From the NCBI GenBank assembly GCA_950022295.1, contig OX465598.1, positions 6,324,001 to 6,388,000 of the forward strand: a DNA stretch of 64,000 nucleotides, read 5' to 3'. This document shows positions 10,595 through 21,476 of this stretch, piece after piece (within the stretch, counting starts at the first letter, position 1; the number at the start of each line of letters is the position of its first letter). Made by a program: the position numbers and the translations under genes. The DNA comes from Bromus sterilis (lineage: Eukaryota; Streptophyta; Magnoliopsida; Poales; Poaceae). Under the pieces are notes generated by a model. The model was not told the origin of the DNA. It saw only the letters and a list, made by a program, of their open reading frames with translations, and did not search any database.

Positions 10595-12786
10595 TCACTT
10601 GGCCGGGCATCCCATCTCGTCGCGGACCCTGAGGAAGACGATGGCGGCGCCGTAGTGCGCGAGCGCGCCGGCGATGACGAGCAGGTGGAAGATCTGGTGG
10701 CTCTGGCCGCAGAGGTCGAACATGCCGGGCCTCCAGCGCTCGGGCACGCGGGTGAGGTAGAAGGCGGTGCCGACGAGGTAGGATGCGGCCATGGCGCCCT
10801 CGTACGCCAGCGTGACGTTCCGGCGCGGCTCGTGCCAGTTGACGGCGGCGGCGTGCACGGCGGGGACGACGCCCGACAGCCCCATCCCGACGAAGAGCAG
10901 CGCGCGGTGGGCGCGGTACTTGGCGGCGCTGAGGCGGGGCGACATGAGCGCGTAGACGGTGGCGGCGCCGGCGAGGGTGATGGCGGAGAGGTATGCGAGC
11001 TGCCAGACGGGGTCGCACTGGAAGATGTAGTAGATGGGCGGGAAGAAGGAGACGACGATCATGACGGCGATGCCGGTGTAGTCGAGGCGGATGAGGAAGA
11101 GGTTGAGGCGGTGCGAGTGGCACGACAGCAGGTGGCACGCGCAGCTGCTCATCAGGCAGAACATGGCCCCCGCCAGGAACACGAAGAATGGCCACCTCGT
11201 CGTCGGCCCCGCCCCCGCCGCCGCCGCCATCGCCAGCCCCGGGCTCGCCTGTTGCATCAACGACGCCGCCCCCTGTGTGTAATTGGTGTCCACCGTCACA
11301 CATAAAATTTCAGTTTTCCAGTTATTACTTAGCACCATGAAATATGCATGCATGCATGAATATTATAATGGAGGAAGATGATGAAACTGAGGCATCATTT
11401 CACCATGGGCGGGCATGGGATGCATGCATGGGGATGCCGGCCAGTTGAGTGTACCGGCAGGCAGTCCAAGCTCGATCAGTCCATTGGATACATGTGAAAA
11501 ACGGATGGTGCATCACCTCGCAACAGAAAGCGAGTGGGTCACACGGGATGAACTCCCGGATCACGCAGGCGGCGCCCGGGACGATTAACTCGATCACTGC
11601 GGCGCCGCCAGATGGCATGACAGTGGGCCGTAGACACACAATTCATTCAGGAAACAAAAAAAACTAATTTTGTTTAACAAAATCCAAAACAAAAGTAATC
11701 AAAAAGCTCGATTTTGATGTGTGTGTTTTTGTCATGGCACTGTAAAAGTTGGAGTTTACATAACAAGGTTGGTCAAGTAAAAAAAGCAAAGTCACTACTA
11801 GAACAGCATATGCCCCCACACAGCTGCTAGCTAAATTGAAGTCCAAATCATGCACATGATGACAGGAGTACATCAGACAGACAGCCAAGGCAACAGCAAT
11901 CTAGGACTGGTACTGCTACTGCTAGGTACCGAGAGCAGAGGTGAGCAATTGAATTGAATTAAATTGAATTGAGTCTTCAAGACATGTGGATCTGCCGGTG
12001 CCAGCAATCCAGCAGGAATTCACACATCTGACAACTCATTTCATCCTCATCTAATGCAGTATTAGCTGAGACACTTATGAGTGTAGGACATAGTGCGGAC
12101 TTTTCAGTGCAAAATCCCCTAAATATTACCTACAGGCTACTACAGGCCAGTTTTTACTACTACCAGTATTTCTAGACATTTCCTTGCTACAGTATTAAAC
12201 AAATATCATGGAAAAAGGTGAAAAGTACTCACGGAGAGGACATCGCCGATGTTGCTGGAGACATTCTCTGCAACCTTGGATATCGGCCTGCAGTAAAACA
12301 AAATAACGGAAATGAGTCAATTTCAGTGAAGATCGAAGAAGATACAGTAGATGAGATAAAAATGTCTGAACTGAATGAAGATTGAAGGTTGAGGAGAGAT
12401 GATTAGTACCAGGAGAGGTGGGCGATGAGGTGGGGGAAGTAGAGGGCGAGGTGGCAGAGGGTGAGGCCGAGGAAGAGGAAGAAGCCGAGGAGGTGAGTCC
12501 AGATGTTGATGGTCTCGTTGTGCCATGAGAAGACGCTGAGGAAGGCGTGCAGCAGCGGCCACTCGCTGCGGTAGTGCCTCAGGATGAACTCGTTCTCCTT
12601 CATGTACTCCGGCAGCTCCTCGTAGCTCACCAGCCGGTACTCCCGCTGCTCCTCCTGCCTCCTCTTCCTCCTCTGCTGCTGCTTGCCCCTCCTCGCCTTC
12701 TTCCCTCCTCCCTCCTTCGCCATGCCCGCCGGCGATTCCTCCTCTACTTGCACCTGCCCGCCGCCCACGCTGCTCTCCTGGTCCAT
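10595..12786 (-). CDS. HHP: Heptahelical transmembrane protein (PAQR / ADIPOR-like)
   Basis: Three exons (12786-12410, 12287-12233, 11272-10595) splice in frame to 369 residues, the usual plant length. The basic, Gln/Glu-rich cytosolic N-terminus is followed by SYEELPEYMKENEFIL, a plant HHP signature, and then seven hydrophobic segments. The three zinc-site motifs of the PAQR family are intact: E-x2-N-x3-H in NETINIWTH (about 91-98), S-x3-H in MSSCACH (about 187-191) and H-x3-H in SHQIFH (about 336-340). The WPFFVFLAGAMFCL and FFPPIYYIFQC segments are also typical. The family relates to adiponectin/progestin receptors; in plants HHPs have been linked to hormone, sugar and cold responses, but the ligand is not established. 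The first exon is GC-rich and the second exon is only 55 nt. No breaks are seen. Which HHP paralogue it is cannot be told from sequence alone. Confidence 0.95.
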
Positions 12787-12841
12787 GGCCTAGCTCCACA
12801 CCACCTCTAATGGAGTTCTCACGGGGAAGGAAGGAGAGGAG

Positions 12842-12866
12842 ATGGAGGCTCTCTCTCTCTCTCTCC
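12842..12866. repeat. (CT)n microsatellite in the HHP leader
   Basis: A run of CT/GA dinucleotides lies ~60 bases upstream of the HHP ATG, probably in its 5' UTR. Such GA/CT tracts are common in grass leaders and can bind GAGA-type proteins; no functional evidence here. Confidence 0.7.
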
Positions 12867-13666
12867 GTGAGTGTGTGAATGATAAAGGGGTTGCCGTTCG
12901 CCGGGGTTAAAAAGGACGCACGCCACGCTCACTCACACAGCGAGCAAGGCAAGCCAAGAAATCTTGGAGTCCAGGATACGGCGTATCGGTATCGTATGGG
13001 TATGTAGTATGAGACTGGGTTTGTTGTTGTTGTTTGCATGCTCTTTTTATTAGTAATATGTAGCTCCATTTTCCCGGGTTGGTGCACCTTCATTGCCGCA
13101 AAGCTCCAAGAAAGGGCTCTCCGCCTTGATGACGCGCAATGAAGGTGATGACGACAAATGCAAATGCAGGTGGAGCAGGGGGAGCAACCACGTCGGTACT
13201 GTTGTTGGTTGGGTGAGGAAGAAAACGATATGAAAATGCCGGCATTCAATACTACTAGCTACGTATTTGTGTTTAAGATAGAAAAAACCTACATGTAATG
13301 GAGGCCATGGAAAACTAACTATACTTCCTTTCCATAATTTTGACAAGAAATTCAGCTACAAGAATATGAGTTTTATGTCGCAAAATTATGTTATAGAAAA
13401 ATTCCAGTTTTATATCTTTTGTGGCATATAACCCAAAATAACTCTGCCATAAATTTTGAGCCTAAACTTGACCCAAAAAAGTATTGGTTAAATTTTTGAG
13501 TCGAAGTCTAATGCTAAAAATTCGTGGGAGGCGTATAAACAAAGGACACATGGCCCATGCACGGCTTGTCATTTTCATGGTAAATATTTAGGACATACTA
13601 ACTCGCTTGTTCCGTACATATTATAGTCAAAATTTTGAAACTTTTAATATCGATATTTTATCTTTT

Positions 13667-13726
<60 letters not shown>

Positions 13727-16700
13727 GGTGTCCCTAGATCTTCAATATCATCGGCGAATTATGAATTGTATGCTACCTCCTATTTAAATTATATCAATGA
13801 ATCCATGTCTGGATAAATTTTTATAGCATAATTTTTGTGATACATTACTCACATTACGATGATAAAAATTATGATATGAAGAAATGTGTTTCGCTTACAA
13901 ACTAGAAAAGGGGGTGGGTTTTTCATCCTCTCCATTGGCATACACTGGTTTCCATCACCTATGTCGACTTCCCCGACTCCAGTGGGGAGGGGAGGGGGAG
14001 ATGGGAACCTAAGGACAAGGCTAGGTTTGTGTCTCCCCCTCACGGTGTTTTTATGTCGGGGTTTGGAATAAATTGTCCCAGGTGACGAGGTCACAACTCC
14101 ATCTAGATGGCACCTTGGATGGTCTGGTGACGTCGAGGGGGCTATGTGGGTTGTCTTCATGTACTCCTTTTGGGAGCCGAAGTTTGGATAGTGAGGTTCA
14201 GTAGGCTATGCAGGTTGTCTGCATGTATTCCTTTGGGTGGGGCAGTTTGGGTAAACCTTAGCTATGTCATTGAGGCGGCAATGACTGCACATCTAGGGTT
14301 TTTGTTCTTTGACTCAGGGCTTGCTTAAATGATGATTGCTTGAAGCCATTAACGAGTGATGAAGTGAATGTATCGGAGTCGAGTCAATAGCATTTATGTT
14401 TGCGTCTTTAGGCAAATAGATTAGTGTGAATCAATTATTGAGGTGTATATGATTCCTCAGGTACAATGTGTCGGATTAGGAGTTTCTTTTTTTCCTTCCT
14501 TGCATGTATGTACTTATTACTAGCCGGAGTTTTGATATTTGTCTAAAACGAATTTTCGGTATCTGACCTAGATGGGCTCCACCTTAGCATTTTATGGTTG
14601 TAAAAAAATCATTTTGTGAACCTCAACCACCGGTATCTAGGGAGACTGGACTATACTTTCCCCTTCCAGCCTAGTTATCTCCCATCTTCCCTTCTCATCT
14701 TCTCCTCATACCCCTCTCTCTACTATATTCATCGGCCTTGTCGGGCGTGAGATGTGAGATGGGGGTCTCAGTTCCGGTAGTGTAGTAGTCGTAGTAGGTT
14801 TCTCTACTTCCTTAATGGATAGGTTATGTTAAATATGACCTATTAGGCAATAATAAAATTATTGTTGTATTTTTATTCTTTATAATTAAGTTTCTATTTC
14901 TAAGTTATAATTGCATTCGTTTTTGAATATGAGATTAGGAGGAAAACTAAATTGTATATGTGAAAATATAAACACCAATAAGATTCCAGGTCATGCCTCT
15001 AGGGCTAGCTCGTGTATTAATGATGATCTTATTTTCCTGATAGTGGGCATTGTTAAAGTAACAAGGATGACAACAATAATGAGAATAGATTGTTAGTAGA
15101 ATAATGTTGTTGGATAGACCCAACTTATGAATTAATGTGAGATCAAATCATCATTATGTTATCGATAATTTCATATAAAATGTTAATATTTACTTCCACC
15201 CTTAGATCATGAGGATGTCATAGAGAAACATATCCGATGGTTACTTTTTGGTTTCCAAAATCACACCACAACCAGATGATAATAAAAGTTACTTATGGAA
15301 TGGGATTTGCTCCTTCGACGAAGGAGAGATACACTATGGGGTCACTCGGTGTTACATTATCATCATTGTCTAGACAGACACATGTGATTAAGATCACATG
15401 AATACCAGAACAGGAAGATGAGTAAATGAACAAAATTGAGAACAAAGATAACTAGGTATAGTGATCAAGTTGTTGATCACGGAGATACCGACAAAAGTGT
15501 TGCCTCAGGTTTTGTAATGTATCACTAAGCAAAGAGAGTTGTATGTGGTAACATTAGGTTCATTCCATAAAGATATTGGTAACTATATGGTAATTATCAA
15601 GGGTGTACAGATCTTGTTGAATTATTGATCGAATGGTGTTCCAAATCATGTCCACATATTTCTGAACCTGCAGGGTGATGGCGTGCAAGTGCACATGGTA
15701 CAGTTCTAGACATTTCAAAGTAAGATCCCACAAAAGAACACATGAATTGGACTTTTGTTCCTCGTGGAAATTTAACATATTAAGCCTACAAGTTAGTTGT
15801 TGGATCACTACTTCAGCACACGTGGATACCTTGAAGGATTCATCATTGAGAAGTTCTCGTGGTTGAGAGGTATAACCTAGCTGCATAAATCACCGCACTT
15901 CACTGCTTCTTCTATGCATCTAGTTGGTGAGAGTGATCGTTACCCGCCTCCTCATAGTGTTCATACGTGTGATCGTGCAACATACTTTTTTTTGTTGCGT
16001 AGCATGTTTCCCTACATGTTTGGGTGTTGCAGAGTGGAGGCACCACAGAGATCCTCTTGTGGTCTTTCACATCATGGTCTTCGACGTAGTCTTACTCATA
16101 GACGGATTCTGCTTGATTCATCTTGAAGGTGCCGACGAGGGACTGCGCCTAGGATTCCACTAGACCGAGTCCCCTTTCATATCCCTTGCTCTCCTACCAG
16201 CTTGTCCTCAACGGAGCTTCGAAGATTCAAAAGATCCACTTAATCCATAGAATCCAAATCTGGCTTCTGTACACACGGTCGATCCAAATATGTACGCATG
16301 CGTACTTGTACATAGCCATAAGGTCATGTATAATGATGCTATTTTAGTTTTATCATACTGATGTGGAGTAGAGAAAAATTGAAAAAAAAAAGTCTTTGCC
16401 TTCTCTTATCTAAGAGATCATTTCTGAGTAATAATTCTCTCACCACAAATTTAGAAACCTCAAGTTATTATAGCTAAGCTAAAATAGAACCATTGTATAT
16501 CATTTTTTATTGTCATATCTAAATTATGTGACGACGCCAAGATAGAACAATCTTATTAACAATTGTACATGCCGTAATTGAAGTCTCTTTGGGGGTGATG
16601 GGAATTGGGTTAGCCTAGCCTGGTGTCGCGTCAGCCTAATGTGTACTCGTACTGGTACAGTACACGTTTGACATTCCTCTGTAGCTGAGGCTGAGCTAAG

Positions 16701-17220
16701 TAGGTATAGCTTGCAACCTGTTCCGTTGGAATAGCAATAAACGTGTCCTATTTCGCCGCACACACAAAAGAAAAAAAAAAGGAAAAACAGAGAGAGCAGT
16801 GGGTCGCTGCGGCGGGTTGATCCGGGTCCCTCTCTCCCTCCCTCGGTCCGTCCCGTTTGAGTTTGATCGAGGAGGTTTGACCCGTTTAAGCACGGTTGTT
16901 GGCGATTTCTCTTCTTCTGGCCAGCCATCCATCTTCGCACCTGCCAAAATTAATTCGCCAGCAGCCCACCCCTGCACCGCTCTCTCAAGCTCGCTCTGTA
17001 CTCGAAAGATGCTTATAAGAATAGGATGTAACTGTATGTGTTTATAAGGTGAGTGCAATAGTATAATCAACAGTAAAATGAAGGGTCTATACACTAAAAG
17101 TTAAGTGTTATACTACTATATTTAGTCAAAAAATCTGCAAAATATGTCATGATACATAAAAGCACTTTAAATTCTGGGTGTGCGACGGGCCATCCGTCAT
17201 TTAATATGTACTCGTGTATG
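12867..17220. other. Long intergenic stretch without a recognisable gene
   Basis: Beyond the HHP promoter this ~4.3 kb has no coding frame with a domain I can name. It contains a long AT microsatellite (listed separately), a GC-rich patch at 13.9-14.3 kb, and a 15.5-16.2 kb stretch that may be decayed retroelement sequence. The 16.5-17.05 kb patch includes promoter-like GC-rich sequence but no supported exon. Confidence 0.4.
13671..13725. repeat. (AT)n microsatellite, ~27 repeats
   Basis: An uninterrupted AT dinucleotide run of about 55 bases. It is likely length-polymorphic. Confidence 0.95.
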
Positions 17221-17223
17221 TAA

Positions 17224-18011
17224 GAGCATCTCCAGCCGTTCGGCCCCCCAAGCCAATTTTCGACGCTATTTTCGCGCCGCTTGGGGGTCCGTCGGTGTCT
17301 TTACATCCGGCGCTAATATTTTTTTTCCAACCGTCCCCTCAACAGACAGTTTTTTTCTCTCGGTCATTTCGACAAACACCTTGGGGGCGTGCAGTCGTCC
17401 ACCGCCCGCCGCCCAGGCCATGGCCGCGCCCACGCCGGCACCGGGACGAGCTCGCGTCGCGTCTCCCCGACGCCGCCCTGGCCACGCTCGTTGGGGGTGA
17501 GGGCTGCCATGAGCTTGTCCACCTGCTCCTGGCGCGCGCCCCACGCGGTCTTGATGCGACGCATGCTGACGAGCTTCACGAAGACTACGGCCATACACAC
17601 CCATACACACACCATACATACCTCTTATACACCACCCATACACAGCGGTGGAAGACGGAGGAAGACGACAGCCACGCGTCTTCGCCAGGCCACGGCTCCT
17701 GGCCAAGCGCCTCCGCCATGCCACACGCCTCCCGTCCCCTACCACGGACTCGTGCCCGCCCGACGAGCACAGGCCACGGGGAAGAGAGGAGAGAGGCGCT
17801 GACTGTGGGCCAACAACGCCGAAAAATAGCGTCGGACGCCCCCAAGAGACCCCCAGGGGGCTGAGGTTCACTTGGGATCGCCGGACTCAATCTTGACCAA
17901 ATCCGGCGAAAAATAAGGGATTGGGGGCGTGGCTGGGCAAATTCTTTAGCGCCGAATGTAAAAAATGTCGCTTAGAGGCCTCTTGGGGGGGGGGGGGGGC
18001 TGAAGATGCTC
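17224..18011. mobile_element. Tourist-like (PIF/Harbinger-type) element with TAA target duplication
   Basis: The left end reads gagcatctccagccg and the right end ggctgaagatgctc, an inverted pair, with TAA directly outside both ends (17221-17223 and 18012-18014). The TWA target duplication and the GAGCATC terminus fit non-autonomous PIF/Harbinger elements. The 788-bp body is unusually GC-rich (17390-17880) and includes a G15 run at 17985-17999. A minus-strand open frame at 17615-17364 lies inside but encodes no transposase I can recognise; it may be captured gene sequence. Confidence 0.8.
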
Positions 18012-18022
18012 TAAGTGTCTAC

Positions 18023-18164
18023 CAGTGGCGGAGCCACGCTTGGACTGGGTAGTCTTTTTGATAACATAGGCACAAAATTTATAAAAGAATACATATAAAT
18101 GCACGTATTCGACTGCACGACTTTAAATTGACTGTACAGTATTAATGTCCTGGCTCCGCCACTG
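18023..18164. mobile_element. hAT-type MITE with 8-bp target duplication
   Basis: The terminal inverted repeats read cagtggcggagcca and tggctccgccactg. A perfect 8-bp duplication, gtgtctac, flanks the element at 18015-18022 and 18165-18172. The 142-bp length, 8-bp TSD and CAGTGGCGGA end all fit a miniature hAT element. It lies immediately beside the TSD of the Tourist-like element to its left. A related copy is at 41274-41433. Confidence 0.92.
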
Positions 18165-18793
18165 GTGTCTACGCTGTACTGTGTTCTTTCTAAAAAATAC
18201 TCCGCAGCTGCTTCCTGCGGTGCGGGTTTTGTTTTTTCATTGTGCGTGGGTGTGTGGATGGGTGTGGCGTGCAGTGCAGGCAACCGTACGGCGCATTCAA
18301 GAAAGAAACTTGCGGGGCTGGGCTGCCTGATTAGGCGAGTGATTAGCGGCGGGCGGGCTCCCAACCAACTCCAGCTAACTGAAAACTCCATCCTCCCTCT
18401 CCCCCTCGTTGCGTTGCGTTGAAAGGCAGTCGACTCAACTCCATCCACCCGTCTCGTGCCGTTCGTTCGTTGCCAAGGAATGATTTCATTCATGGACTCT
18501 TGCGGCGCCCCATTCATAAATAAATAAATAAAATCCATGACGGCAGCACTCGCCAATAAATTTAAGTTAAAATAAAATACTCCTAGAGAGAATTAATTTC
18601 CTCCTTCTGGAACCGATTGGAGTGATCGGTCAGTCAAAGGTGGCTGCCTGCCTGCCTTCTTCGCTCTTTTTATTATAGCAAGTACAATAAGATACAATCA
18701 ACAGGCTGTAAGGGTTAAAATATAATATCTTTAGCACATATTCTAAGGTACTCTGTGAGAATGAAAGATGAGCCATCTATGATAAAAATAGTA
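18165..18793. other. Intergenic sequence, no gene seen
   Basis: Spacer between two MITEs. It includes a moderately GC-rich patch (18180-18480) without a supported exon. Confidence 0.35.
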
Positions 18794-18873
18794 CTTTCTT
18801 CGGTCCATATTACTTGTCTTAAAATTGATGTAGATACATCCATTTTAAGACAAGTAATATGGATCGGAGGAAG
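18794..18873. mobile_element. Stowaway-like MITE (80 bp, TA target duplication)
   Basis: A near-perfect hairpin: ctttcttcggtccatattac pairs with gtaatatggatcggaggaag, with TA on both sides (18792-18793 and 18874-18875). The length, the CTNCNTCNGT-type terminus and the TA duplication are diagnostic of Stowaway (Tc1/mariner-derived) MITEs. Confidence 0.92.
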
Positions 18874-18875
18874 TA

Positions 18876-21476
18876 CTTTTTTTTAACTAACTATTTTACA
18901 AGCTAGCTATAAGATAGATTATAAAATGGCTTATACCTAGCAGCTGGCTATACTATTAACCATGCTCTTATGCTTAGGCCGATGCATGCATGAATGCATT
19001 TCAATGACTTCTACGTATGTTCTGAGTGAGATACAGTCTTCAGAATACGAACAAAGACAAGTACTATGTCACCATTGATTTTACTCCAACTATGGATAGT
19101 CTAATTATAATTGGTTTCCATCCACAATGTGGTTGCTTCCAAGCCATAATCATGTAAGTACATTTTCGAGGAATAAAAGGATACTAGTACTACCACGTAC
19201 TAGCACGACGCGTACGCAATCTCCTTGGTATCCAGTGCAAGCCATTCTCTATCTGTGTAAGTAATTGGGTGACACTGAAACCACAACACGTGTGATGCAG
19301 TGCAGTGCAGGCCTCATTACTCACTCGGACACCTTCAGACTTCAGTCCCGCCCTTTCACACACACACCCACGATTTCACGGAGAAGAAGGCACGCACGAC
19401 GTTGACAATGGGATATTGCTTGGCGTGCGCAACGTTCAGTCCAGGATCACGCGTGCAGGCGTGCCACATTCCCCGGGATACAGATGCAGATGCAGATGGC
19501 CAACCACAAACCGATCAGATCAGATCGGATCACCAATCCCTCCAACTGCAAAATTTCCCCCGGCGGTTACGAGTTGGCATCGATCGCCCACATAAACCTA
19601 TACGCAGCTCTCTTTTCACCTACACATATCATTCAGACAGCGAAAGATGAACAAGCAAGCAACAGGACCAAGACCAAGATTTCCCATTTATTTTTCCAGA
19701 GAAGAAAACACATGGACCTAAGACCAGGTTTCCCATGCCGGAGCAACCTCTTTTTTTATCAACGAAATTTCGCAGATAAGAAGAGGCCAGAGGATAGACA
19801 TACACGGTGTGTGTAAGTGTAACTGGTGCAGCTACTGCACCAAACAAACCATGGTGTACTCCAATGCTTTGGGTGCAAGCCATCCATACATACATGCAGA
19901 GCAGTGCAGTGGTGTTCGGTATCAATGTCATCTACATACATTATTCGCTTCAAGTGCAAGTCATGTGTGCATCAATGGGGATTTATTGTCATGCTGATGT
20001 TGGCATTTATAAGATGGAAACTAAGAGTGGGCGCCTACAGTAGCCAGGTCACGACCAACATCCATGAGCAATGCTCTAAGTGGCAACAAGACAAGCTGTT
20101 TGGAGAGAGGACGAGCTGATCAATGACTGCTTTCTTGCAGATCACAAACCAACACAACACAAGACAGCTTTTAGATGCAGTACAAATGGAAAAACATCTT
20201 AACCACAGTTAAACAAATATGAGTCCTCCTAACAGAGTAGAAATGGAGCAAGTGAAAGAGAGGGTTGAGAGGGATCACACATGTTGCACCATGCGAAAGC
20301 TTGTCTGGCTTTTGCCGGCCGGTGGTGGCGGTGTATGCGGGCGTCGTCTCACCTTCTTGAAGGCACCACCGTGGAGTTTAGCATTTGCACACCCTCGGGT
20401 CCCATCTCTTCGGGTGAAAACCTAAGGCCCAGTCGGGTCTGACGACGGCGTCAACATCGTCGCTTCCTTCTTTGAGGCGTCATTTTGAAGAGCTTGGATC
20501 CATTTGCGCTGTCTATGGGCTGGACGCTCACGACATTGCAGTCGGCAGGTGGCCTTCTGGCAATGTGGACTTCTTGTGTGGCAACGATGGCGGCTTCAAG
20601 CGAAGTTGGTTTGCTGCTGGATCTTGGTAGTCGGTCTTTTCCGACGTGTTCGAGGGGTCGTCGTGCCTCACTTTGTCTATTTGAAGTCGGAGCTGCGGAG
20701 GAGGGGCCCTCGCGGTGACGATGACATGTGACAGGTGCTCGGTTGTGGTGCTGTCTCGGCGCAAGTTCAGCGCTTTTATCCTACGATGCTCGTTGACAGA
20801 GTCGGAGCTGCCTGGTGGTCGACACGTGTGGCTGACTGTTTGGCATCGGCCGACACAAGCCTCGACGCTTGCTTGCGGTGAAGGCTTCTTCGGTGTTTGT
20901 TGATGGTGGAGTCGGAGTCGCCCTCGAGGAGGTGTGATGACGATGACGCCGAGTTGCAGCCTCGACGATGTTTTTCGCCTTGGCAGTGCGTGTGCGTTCT
21001 TGTGTGGGTGGCCAGGTCTCCCTGTGTGCCTTGTTATTGCGGGCCTGTTGTACGGTTTTTGCTCAGTTTTCCGTTAATTAACCAAGCAACTCTCTTCGAC
21101 CTTTTTTAATGAATCGGGCCCTAGTGACCGCGTTTCAAAAAACAGCAAATTACTCATACCATTAATGCTTCCTTAGAATGTTCTGTTAACAACGGTTCAA
21201 GAGTTCAACCGGTTCATCAGGCCTGTCCTGGATTCGCTCTTCATTCCAAAATTCCCACATTACAGGGCCGGGTCGACCACGACGGAAATGAGATTTCGGA
21301 ATGTTATTCACAGCTCAGCTCAGGACCAAACATACACCATACACACATGGCTTGCAAGCAAAATCGGTATTTCCATCGAGCCATGGAAACGGCAGTATAT
21401 ATTTGCTATATTCGTATATTGTTCCTTCTTCTCATCATCGTATAAAAAAGAAAACCAAAAAATATGTGTCTACTCG
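18876..21476. other. Intergenic region with a probable retroelement tail
   Basis: No supported gene. The GC-rich 20270-21130 stretch (with accttcttgaaggcaccaccg) ends in a T-rich, A-rich tail and resembles non-coding interspersed repeats related to non-LTR elements in Triticeae, but I cannot name it. The last ~300 bases probably include the SPS 3' UTR. Confidence 0.35.

Noticed and set aside
10655..11305. Long plus-strand open frame opposite the HHP gene
   Set aside because: It is an antisense shadow of a GC-rich exon; no domain, biased low-complexity composition.
11790..11830. cactactagaac considered as a CACTA terminus in the HHP intron
   Set aside because: No inverted partner or 3-bp target duplication was found.
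13607..13816. Open frame with an Ile-Tyr repeat
   Set aside because: It is translation of the (AT)n microsatellite.
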